A stretch of DNA of 64,000 nt from Crossaster papposus (lineage: Eukaryota > Echinodermata > Asteroidea > Velatida > Solasteridae), in the NCBI GenBank assembly GCA_037893245.1, contig JBAIAA010000318.1:682001-746000 (forward strand). The letters run 5' to 3'. The position numbers and the translations under genes are program-made. Numbering within the stretch: the stretch's first letter is position 1; each line of letters begins with the position of its first letter. Positions 12,101 through 24,100 of this stretch are shown here, one piece after another. Under the pieces are notes generated by a model that was not told the origin of the DNA, searched no databases, and was given only the letters and a program-made list of their open reading frames with translations.

Positions 12101-15100
12101 ATATGGGAATAAACATATTACACGGCAGGGATTAACGATTTATGCAAATTAGACATATTTCCACCACTTGGATCTTTGTAGATTTTTAGTATGAGATTCT
12201 AGGGACCTTATAGAAGTGCACTGTGGTGAAAAACAATTTGTTGCAATTTGTTTGAGGTCAACAAAACAAAATTATGTATTTTGCCTGGACTACTATGCTT
12301 GTGTATAGATTTCAAGGCACACATTATACGCGCGTATCAGATTTACTGCTGTTCCAAAAGGTCATTTGACCCATCCAAAACATCACCATACCCTATTGAC
12401 ATGCAAATTAACATTTCCCTGCTTTTGTTTGTTTGACAAACTGCCGGTATAATGTCCTAGCTGCGTGCTTAAAATATCTAGCTGCCAACTATAGCTGGCA
12501 ACATTTTTAGCAAGGTTTTATGTATACAACATTAGTTGGTAACCACGGAGAAGCAAACTGCGAATTAGCAGGCTGCTAAGGCCTAAGCTAAGCTAAGCCT
12601 AGCAGGCTTTTATGAATATCGGCCCAGGAACCCTGCCATGAAAATAGTCACATTTTACCAGGTGTTTAAGGTCGACCAAGTGTAACTAAATAGCGGTAAA
12701 GCTATACACCATAATTATATGTTAATGGATAACAACAAAAGTGATTTGGAATTGGGTAATGAAACACAAAATTCCTGGAAAGTGCCCTGTAGCCACTTCA
12801 GCTACCGAATTTAAATGGTGCTCCAAATCAATTTCATTCAATTTCGTTTTTTGAGTACGCAAAAATATTCTTCCGTCGTGCGATTTAAACAAAATAACCC
12901 TTCAAATTATAAATTGGTGCACTCAAACAGCATTTCAATTATTAAGGTTTGCATTTCAATTATTAAGGTTTGCATTTTAAAAGACGATATTAAAAAAAGC
13001 ATTCTGTCTCAAACTGGTAATTAATATTTCATTGTTCATTGTTGTCCTAATGCAGTTTATGACATTTTACCATTAATTTTTTTATTGGCCGCTCGATTAT
13101 TACTCCTATTCAGGCGAATCCACGGACCATAATGATTAATAGTGGTACATGCCTCGTATACGGTTGATATTCTTTACATCGAGCTGGTTGTTTTTGAAAG
13201 GTCGACGCGTAGGCAATTTGAATAAAGAAGTGAATGAATAAAGACGATTAAAGGCGAATAGCAACACGAGCCCCTCGCGACCCAATACAGCTCCAACACG
13301 GTACGGATGATTCCGATACCAACACGGTCGAAATGTAATGCTAGGTTCCCACTGTCGTGCGATCCGTTACGAACGTCACGATTGGCCATTTGTAACTGAT
13401 AGTGGAATTGTTGTTTCCTTTTCTGAAATTTCACGTTTGGATACGAGTTGATGCGAGTCGACACGTTCTGGTAAGATTTGGGGCGCTTGGATGCGATCAT
13501 AGTCACGATTGGTCAATTTCAGGTGACACGATCTGTCACGATCTGGTCTCCCGTTCAGATACGATCCGATATGTTCCAATAGGATTGTCCCGATTTAGTC
13601 CACAATTGGGTCCCGATCTGACACGGTCAGCACGATCGGGGTCCCCGATTTGGGACGATCTGGTACGTTCCGATACGTTCCGATACGTTCCGATACGATC
13701 ATCACGGACCGATGTACTCTGTTGCGGTCGGATACGATTGTTGGAAGGCCCAAGAGGATTCAAGAATGAAGTTGTAGCCGGTGTTTAATGTATGAAGATT
13801 TTAATTGTAAAAATCAGCATTCAATTCTGTAAAGAATGAATAAAAGCAGTTTTGAGTGTAAAATCCAGATCTTAAACTTACTTCTCAATTAACAGTTTTA
13901 ATACATGAAATTACTAATAATATTGTTACAGTGCAAACATCTGTCCAATGCCATTCAGAAAACTAAAAGTAGAAAACTAATGATTTAGAAAACTAAAACC
14001 ATGTAGTTTCATGAATCTTTTATAAAGCACACAATTTTCATGTAAAATCAAACTTACTACTGTGACCGGATACAACTACAGTGGTTCATTTAACATTCAG
14101 TGCAGTTCTGTTCAGTACGTAGGTGATCCTGAAAATAATGATGAATAACATTCCAATACAGTACATGAATATACTAAATTCACCTAAAGCTACAATAAAC
14201 ACCCTAAAATTGTATACATACCAAGAACCTGATCAGTATTCAAGCAAAAACTGATCAACTCTAGGACATGTTGACATTAGTTCAGGAACATTGAATAATT
14301 CCATCAATAAAGCTTAAATTCGCAACTTCGAAACACTTATTTTAATCTAACTCCAATATTTGACCTTTGACCGTAGCGCGCTACAAGTCCTACAACAACA
14401 CCTGAACAACGCATCTCAAAATGTTAGCAAAGTACAATGAATTATCCTTCATTATGCAAAACTTACTGTGAATATAACATATTTAACATGATAACACAAT
14501 TCTAGAACACTCACCCTCAACGCTATTCAGTAACTTAACCCAGTATCAGTTAAGGAAACAGTGATTTAGCTAAGTTTTTAGCCCAGTAAAACCCTCGTGA
14601 AGTTCAGTTTCTGATGCGTCGATTTTCGAGATGAAATGTGATAGCGCCCTCAAGAATAATTTGTCAGTGAAACAAAACTCGACGAAACAATTGTGGTCGC
14701 GATGTCTTTCACGATCGGGATCGAGAGTAATCACGATTTGAGCCACGAATGGACCCCGACGGGTATATACAAAGTCCGACTGACCATGGACTTTAAGACT
14801 GCAGATCGCAGCGCATTTCAACAGAGGTGGTGTTTGTCTTGTCCAAGGTTGATCCCGATCACCACGATTTGGAAGCACGATTAGATGCGATCTGTCGCGC
14901 TTTGTTACGATCCATTACAATCTGATGCGATGATTACGATTACAAAATAATCGTGTTGATCGTAGAAAATGTTTGAACCGTCCAACAATGTTCTACGATC
15001 AACACGATTGCCACGACTGACCTCAAGATCTGATAAGATCTGATAGGATCACCACGATCACTCCACGATTAAGACCACGATTTCAATCGTGGCGCGAATC

Positions 15101-18100
15101 GTGATACATGTAGTGGGAACCTAGCATTAAAGGCCCAGTCACACCGGATCGTACGCTTTTTTGATCGTGCGATTTGTGCAATTTGGCAGAGATACGACCA
15201 ACCGCCAATGTTTGCGACGATCTCCGCATAGCGGTCGTATGATGTTATTGCTCTTAGGACTGGTACGTACGATTGGTGGTACGCTTGGTCGTGCGATCAC
15301 AAGCGATTGGAGAAGATTGGAGAAGATTGATCGCAGAATCAGTCGTAGGTAATCGTGCAACTAGTCCCAGGTACCCACGATTGATCGTACGAGCAATCGT
15401 GTATACCTGCGACTACTCGCACGATCAGTTGTGTATACCTACAACCAGTTGTACGACTAATCGTGCGACTGTGACCCGCGATCATCTACGACTGGTGGTG
15501 CGAGCATGCACGACTGGTGGTACGACCATGTAAGACCTGTCTGCAACCTTTTACAATTTGGAATCGCAGGTCAACAGTTTTAAACATGACCATCGACCTT
15601 GATGCGATGGCCCACGACCTCTGCGACCAGTCGCACGCTCTTTGTACGATTTGCCCAGAATTGCAACATTTTTCGGTCGCAGCTAGGTTGTAACCTGGTC
15701 GCAAGCCCGGTTTGACTGGGCCTTTAGACGAATCCCACGCGAGTCAAAATGTAATTGTTTAACTTGTTCGAAAATGTTTACCCGTCTGGCGAATCAAGAA
15801 GAAGGGACACGGTTCATGAATAATTAGTGTTCTTTCGTTTTAGACGGTTTCATACGACATGGTAGACGGTGTACGTCTCCTATCCAATCAAAAGCCGTGC
15901 AAAACAATACGGCCCTCCCACCGGGGCCCCGTCCAATCGTTGGCCAGATGACGACCGGTCGTTACATTAGGCTTTCGTTTAAATTTTGTTTATTAGTAAA
16001 GCCAAGATAATGTTACATATTCAGCATGAAGTAATTTATTTTATTTAAAGGAAGCTTTTTTTCTGCGGTTTGTTATAACAACAACGTACAAGGATGCTCA
16101 TCTAGCCGTGGGATTTGTCATCTTTGTTCAATTTCTATTGCTTGTATTACGCCCGTTGGAGTCAGCGGGGAATTTATGAATATCGGCCCAGGAACCCTGT
16201 CATGAAAATAGTCACATTTTACACATATGAAGAACGATATGTGGCAGAGAAAACTCCCCCTCTTTTGTGTTGACCATTGTGTTCCCGGAATCTCAGGAAT
16301 TCCTTTTAGGTTTCAAGGGGGGATGGGTTAGGTTACAATAGTATTGAGTGCGTATAAAGTATAGGGATAAGAGGGGGGGGTACCCCTCTGCCACATATCG
16401 TGCTGGGTATAATTTTACAAGGCGTTTAAGGTCGACCAAGTGTAACTAAATAGCGGTAAAGCTATACACCATAATTATATGTTAATGGATAACAACAAAA
16501 GTGATTTGGAATTGGGTAATGAAACACAAAATTCCTCGAAAGTGCCCTGTAGCCACTTCAGCTACCGAATTTAAATGGTGCTCCAAATCAATTTCATTCA
16601 ATTTCGTTTTTTGAGTACGCAAAAATATTCTTCCGTCGTGCGATTTAAACAAAATAACCCTTCAAATTATAAATTGGTGCACTCAAACAGCATTTCAATT
16701 ATTAAGGTTTGCATTTTAAAAGACGATATTAAAAAAAGCATTCTGTCTCAAACTGGTAATTAACATTTCATTGTTCATTGTCCTAATGCAGTTTATGACA
16801 TTTTACCATTACATTTTGTATTGGCCGCTCGATTAGTCGCACGCTCTTTGTACGATTTGCCCAGAATTGCAACATTTTTCAGTCGCAGCTTGGTTGTAAC
16901 CTGGTCGCAAGCCCGGTTTGACTGGGCCTTTAGACGAATCCCACGCGAGTCAAAATTTAATTGGTAAACTTGTTCGAAAATGTTTACCCGTCTGGCAAAA
17001 CAAGAAGAAGGGACACGGTTCATGAATAATTAGTGTTCTTTCGTTTTAGACGGTTTCATACGACATGGTGGACGGCGTACGTCTCCTATCCAATCAAAAG
17101 CCGTGCAAAACAATACGGCCCTCCCACTGGGGCCCCGTCCAATCGTTGGCCAGATGACGACCGGTCGTTACATTAGGCTTTTGTTATTAGTAAAGCCAAG
17201 ATAATGTTACATATTCAGCATGAAGTAATTTATTTAAATTAAAGGAAGTTTTTTTCTGCGGTTTGTTATAACAACAATGTACAAGGATGCTCATCTAGCC
17301 GTGGAATTTGTCATATTTGTTCAATTTATATGGCTTGTATTACGCCCGTTGGAGTCAGCGGGGAATTTATGAATATCGGCCCAGGAACCCTGTCATGAAA
17401 ATAGTCACATTTTACAAGGCGTTTAAGGTCGACCAAGTGTAACTAAATAGCGGTAAAGCTATTAAACATAATTATATGTTAATGGATAAAACAAATTAAG
17501 TGATTTGGAATTAGGTAATATGAAACCAATGATTCCTCAAAAGTAGTGCCCTGTGTAGCCACTTTGGCTCACAAGTCTGCAAGAAACCTGTTTCGCACTA
17601 ACTTAAATGATGCTCCAAATAAATGTCATTCAACTTCCTTTTTCTGAGTACGCAACAATGCTCTTCCGTGCGATTTAAACAAAATAACCATCCAAATTGG
17701 TAATCCATGCACTCGAACAGCATTTAAATGTGCAAACAAATGTAATGTCAAACGAATTTGAAACGAAACAGAAAGCCCTGAAGGTGAATAAGAACTGCAT
17801 AATTGGCACCACGGCCAAAATCGCTTGAATGTGTACATTCAAAAACGAGTTTGAATGTTTTTCGTACGAACTTGATCGTATAAACATATTGATGTAGCTA
17901 ACAACAATTAAAGCTGGTTTTTTTTCTCTTCATAACACCAGAAACAACGACTGATAAGGAGGCTAGCACCATACAGACCTCCACAGAAGACCCTGATAAG
18001 GGTACAACTAGTGCTGGTCCTGAAACGACGGTGAAGGGATTGACTAGTATACCCACGACCGTACAAACCACCGCGCAACCGAGCTCCACTGCTAAAGATT

Positions 18101-21100
18101 TCTCAACAACATCAGGTAAGAATGCTGTATACTATAGTGGTCTGGACGAAGCATTCAATTCGTGGTCTGTGGGTAGTTCTGCAGGTTGGGGGTTCGAGCC
18201 CGGCCTTTAGGCCATGACACTTCCACACATAACATGGGTAGATGCATTAATAATGCCTTGCTGTGGACTAGTTACCCATTCCAACCCTATTCGTGCTGTG
18301 AAGAGATCAGAATGTCTTGTTTCAGTTCGAGCGGTTAGTTTCTTCCACACTTTCCTCTGGTAGCCCACACCTCGAGTGGCCTTAGGCGGCCTTGTGACGG
18401 GCGAAATGGCGTAAAAAGAGAGCATTTTGGTTAAAAATGTAATCATTTCGGAAACATATACTCGTCAAATAGCCTACTAAAAATTACGTTTATTGAAAAC
18501 ATTTGTAATCACGGTTTCCTCATTGTCAAGTTTAATCATATCTTGCATCTCTTATTTACAAATCTCTTATTTACAAATCTCTTATTTACAAATAAACCAC
18601 ATCTTGGCAGGGACAACACCGAACGTTAACACGGCAAAACAGCCCGAGCAGAGGACTACGAAGGCCAACGTCGTCAACGAAATGGAGGATTCGCTCCGGA
18701 AGCAACTGGAAGCGTTGGACATTTCGGCTGGAAATACGTCTACCGATACCCTCATAAATGCTACGAAGGTATGTGTTCCTCTCCACTTTTACAAAATTAG
18801 TGACCGTTTTTGTTCAAATGGAAGTTTGAAGGAAAAGTAAGATTGAAAGAGTGAATCGAGATACTATCGAAGATTTAAAGTGAGAACCACTCCGAATTTA
18901 CGACAGCCACAGGGGCGAATTCGCTAATTTATCGTGTGTTTTTTTGTCGTTTTCACGAAGAGGCGCTTCTATTAATTAATTAATTAATTATGCAAAACTA
19001 ATCATCTTTTTTTTAAGTTTGCTATATTTAAGAAGATTATAATCTCTTTTCTTTCCCATGATACCTTAATCTTGTATATTCTCTGGATCTTTAGGTTTCA
19101 AACTGCTTATGCTAGGTTCCCACTGTCGTGCGATCCGTTACGAACGCACGATTGGCAATTCGTGGCTGATCGTGGAATTTTCGTTTCCTTTTCTGAAACT
19201 TCTCGTTTGGATATACGAGTTGATGCGAGTCGATACGTTCTGGTGCGCTTGGATGCGATATAGTCACGATTGGTCAATTTCAGGTGACAAGATCTGTCAC
19301 GATCTGGTCTCCCGTTCAGATACGATCAGATACGTTCCGATAGGATTGTCCCGATTGAGTCCCCGATTGGGTCCCGATCTGACACGATCAGCACGATCGG
19401 GGTCCCGATTTGGGACGATCTGGTACGTTCCGATACGTTCCAAAACGTTCCGATACGTTCCGATACGATTATTACGAACCGATGCGCTATGTTGCGATCA
19501 GATATGATTGTGGTCGCGATGTCTTTCACGATCGGGATCGATTGAGCCACGATTGGACCCCGACGGGTATATATACAGCCCGACTGATCATGGACTTCAT
19601 TGTTTCTTGAACTTCTACAGAGTGAAGACTACAACCCCCACTCAGATCGCAGCGCATCTCATCAACATAGGTGGTGTTTGCCTTGTCCAAGGTTGATCCC
19701 GATCACCACGATTTGGAAGCACGATTAGGTGCGATCTGTCGCGCTTTGTTACGATCCATTACGATCTGATGCGATGATCACGATTGAAAATTAATCGTGT
19801 TGATCGTAGAAAATGTTTGAACCATCCAAAAAATGTCTACGATCAACACGATTGCCACGACTGACCTCAAGATCTGATAAGATATGATAGAATCACCACG
19901 ATTACTCCACGATTAAGACCACGATTTCAATCGTGGCGCGAATCGTGATAGTGAGAACCTAGCATTAACGAAAACAGACCAACGCGATTTTCTCGAAAGT
20001 TTGTTCAGACCGTGAAAGGATAAATTCGCCTCTTTGTGAAAACGGTGACGAACAATCTATATGCATATTAGCATGATAATTTGCTCTTCTTTTGCCAGAG
20101 CATTCTGGGGGCGACTTCTGCATTTCTTTCCGTCCAAGACAGTGGGGTAAGTCAAATAGGCCAGTTGTTTTATCTTGCATGTAGCGGGCTGCTACACGTA
20201 TAGTTCCGATAGATCTATACAGACTTTCTCGGGCAAATTAGTTAGGGTAATAGGACCGACCGCTGCGAGTCAAACGTGCCCCTGTGATTTCTAATCATAC
20301 GGGTGCTGCGTGTTGTATTTCAATATTTAAAGGTAGGATTTTTACTACCAAATTATTAAAAATATCCGGGCAGCGATCGCAAAAAAACAGGAACAACATA
20401 AGTACAACTGCCTGACGCCGGTTGCAAACAAACGACGTTTTTCTTGTTTTTCTCAGCATCCATGATTGTATAACTTCTGATAGGTTAGTTAAACAATATT
20501 TACTATAAAATACCTCCCCCAAGTCCACCCATTTGTCATATATCAAGCAATTACCAATGGTGTATCATACCTTTAAACAAACAATTTGAATGTTGGTGAA
20601 ATGTCGACCGTGATCTTTTTCCAGAATAGACAGCGCCAGATATATATATAGCGAGAGAAACAGAAGGTGGCATACGTTGTAAGGACAAATCAATCCACCA
20701 CGAAGCAGACAATTTGCCTAGATTGATGAAATCAATCCGACGTGGATTGCTAATTGTCTCTTTTAAAAATAGAAGGGTTCGAGAATATTGCTCATGTATT
20801 CAACGCGGGTGTAATTCGGTGCCTGTGATTTTGCCCGCAATTGAGCAAGGCTGTCAAGATTGTTCCTAGCCTTAGTCGAGTGCAAGGCTGTGCTGTATCT
20901 GCAACGCGTTTACACGTCATCAGTGTGGGAGTACGTGTAGGGCGTACGTCTACGTGCGTGCATGCTGTTGCGGCTAGGGTGCGGGGCGCTGTGTGCCGTA
21001 CAGAGACGGATCCTACAATTCAACTGTACGGTAGCGGCCGCTTGTTCGTTCAGGGAACAAGCTTAATGTGGTGGCTGGTACCCACAAAAAGTCACAGTAT

Positions 21101-24100
21101 TCTCTCTGACTCGTGGAAAAAAGGAGCCCTGCTGATTTTCATCTGCGTCATGCGCGCGCACGGGGCGAAATAATTTGTTTAAGTTTTTAGTTTGTACCCC
21201 CAAAGAACCTAAGTTTTAGACCAGAAATGAATACCTATGATGATATCAGGCAAGTAAAATTGGGACAAATCCTGGAGAAATCGAGAGGAAATGACAACAT
21301 GTTTGTACCCCTGTGCATTTTCAATGGCCTGATTTAGATTATTGCCTCTTGGCCTATTTATACGCATGCGTGCATGAATTTGAATGTATTAGGAAACTGG
21401 TCCATACCAACCCAGTAGGTCACACATTATTTATAGGCAGTTGCTATGGAGGGCGTGGGCTACTAGATCGGTGTATTCTGACTAATTAAGGAAGTTATAG
21501 TGTATGTTGTAAGTTTACGCTCGTTCTTTTTTGGGTGCCTCCTTCATCCAACTCCATAGGACGCATCGACCCAGATGTCAGTGGTGTCTTTGGTCGAAGC
21601 CTCCCTGTCGCAGGTCGCGCTCGGGCTGCGTGACGGTGAGATGTTGCAGCTGAGTTTCGGTGATACAAGTGAGTGTATGAGTTCGACGTCTTGAAATAAG
21701 TCTAATACAGCCAGATGATTTGTAATAACATTGACGAGCGGCCGGTATGCGTGCTTAGTCAAACAAGTGACTCGTGGTAAATTAACGCTTTCAGTAAAAC
21801 CGAAAGTATGGTTTACATTATATAACCTGGAAAATATCAGTTTTTATCTATCACACTTCTCTGTCCATACACCTACCAAATTTGAAGTTTGTGTAAAATA
21901 TTATGAGTTTGTATTCGCATTCGACGTAGGACAATAGATGACCGTAGGCTCCACGATTGACAGAAAGTCCACGATTGAAAATCGTGTACCAAACCTAATT
22001 GAGGCCTTCAAAGAACGTACAAACAAAAGAGGGACAATAGGAGGTCCACGATGGAAGGTGTTTACACACAGGGGTGTAGAGGGAAATACGGTACCCTGTG
22101 GAGACGTGAACACAATGGTACAATGGAAATATATACGTCTCCACAGGGTAATTTAAATAGGTGTAAAGGTCTCCACAAGGTTGTTCACGAAATAGATACA
22201 TGGAGAGTCTCAAAATCACTCAAAAACTAGGGTTAGGATGTGTTTAAGGTGTGTGTCTGGGTTAGGGTATAATATAGGGTGTATTGGGTCATAATTTTAA
22301 CCCAGAAAATTAATTATAGTTGAAATAGGTTCCTGTTTTTAATGATCTGAATCTGTGATTGGATGTTTCATTGCAGAGGTGGAGGTGTCGTCCTTTTCCT
22401 CCCCGGAGTCCCTGCAGGGATATGTCTTCAGCGCGGCGGGGGCTGACTCGGCCAAAGATGACGGCCAGGACGGCGATGACGACGACCCGAAAGAAGAGGG
22501 AGAAGTCTCACTTGCTATTTCTACTGGATCGTTCGCCCATGTCGAAGGTAAATACTCTTCCTTTACACTTGGCTGTATCAGTCAATGGGCCTTTTTGTTA
22601 ATATAAAATGCTAATCAAGTAACCAAAAAACAACAAAAGTATTTACTTTGGAATATTTAAAAGGCATTAGGGAAAAGCAAATGCTTGAATTCGTACGAAT
22701 GAACGTGAAGTTTTACTGTTTAGCATTTGCTAGCTGGTATGGTGTAGTAAATGCTTTGTAATGTGTTTAAAGGGATCGTATACGTTTGGTAAATACTCCA
22801 AAAATTAATGGCAATAAAAACTTACTTAGTAAGAAGTACAGCAAATTTGGATAGTATAATGCATTTTTAGAAACTTTTCACTTTGAAGTACTGCGGTTAT
22901 GGAAAAAGATATCACTTTTTATCCCAAAAAAATTTAATCTGAGAAGCGTTACTGCAGTGACGTATCTCGGAGCGTGTATTCCAATGGAGATTATTCTTTC
23001 CGAGTGGACATAACCGCTCCAGATTTTCGGCAATATCTCAAAATCGGTACCACCTTTTGAAATGAAATTGTTACAGGTTAGTTTTATGGTATATATCTAT
23101 AACTATATAGGATTGAAACAAACAATGGGTTCCAATTACCAAACGTGTACGATCCCTTTAAATCCCTACAGCCGAATGTTTCATAACAATATGTATTGAG
23201 TACGTACAGCCACGCACACAAGCAAGCTATGATATCAGGGGTGTTTGAATGAAATCGGAGCCCCAAGTTGCTGCTTTGCAGTCATGCTGTCCCCTTTCCA
23301 TCCCCAGAATGTTCAAAGAAAGAGTCGACCATCTATGTCTCATTTCTTTGCAAATAACCCGAATCACCTGCTTGTCTTTTGATCTACATATGCTCATCTT
23401 CGCACAAATACCTTTTCCCGCATAACCCTATTATAATGTTTCTCGTTTTTTTAAGGTTGCCCCGACCCAACCTTAACAAATTACTAGTAAACACTTCAAA
23501 TTTAGAGCATTTAGTTGTTTTTATTATCAAATGAAGCAAATGCTACAAATTCTAGCAAATGTTAGAAAGAAAAAATATATACTTTTTCTAGTAATATATA
23601 TTTTCTAGTAAGAGCATTCTTCCTTTTTTTACTCATTTTTGTAATTTGTCACTATGTGTGATAGTGAAAAAAACACATACTTTCAAATAGTGAATTAACA
23701 TATCTCTTTTTAAGGAGCCGTATAAGCGACACGTACCAGTGGTTTATCAATTGGGTTAGTCGTTTACAATAGCGAGTATTGCTCTTCGGGTGATCGCCGT
23801 AATTGTCCTATCGTAGGGTAATTTAATTGATAATTCCGTTTGAAAAAATGGGTCGAGTAGACGGTGAAATATATTAGCGACCTTTGAAACTAATCAGGCT
23901 AAAAAACTAACCGTTCAACCATGCTCAACAGTCTGCCACCATTCTCGTGGGATGACACTTAGGAGCAAACAATTTCCCTATCTCACTAAAAGCTTCTATT
24001 ATTTGGAAGACATAATGAAAGGTACAACCTGAGCAGGCGTTACTAATACAAAGCCAATCATCACCTAGTTGTAGCCGAAAGGTAAACTTTATAGAATGAA

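Noticed and set aside
13402..13788. 128-codon + strand frame (and relatives at 13536 and 19109) with repetitive RYVPIR-like words
   Set aside because: The repetition is produced by the CGATACGTTC words of the MITE in all frames; no evidence of coding.
20841..21173. 110-codon + strand frame
   Set aside because: Its start is in the solitary foldback arm and it lacks codon character or domain; intronic chance frame.
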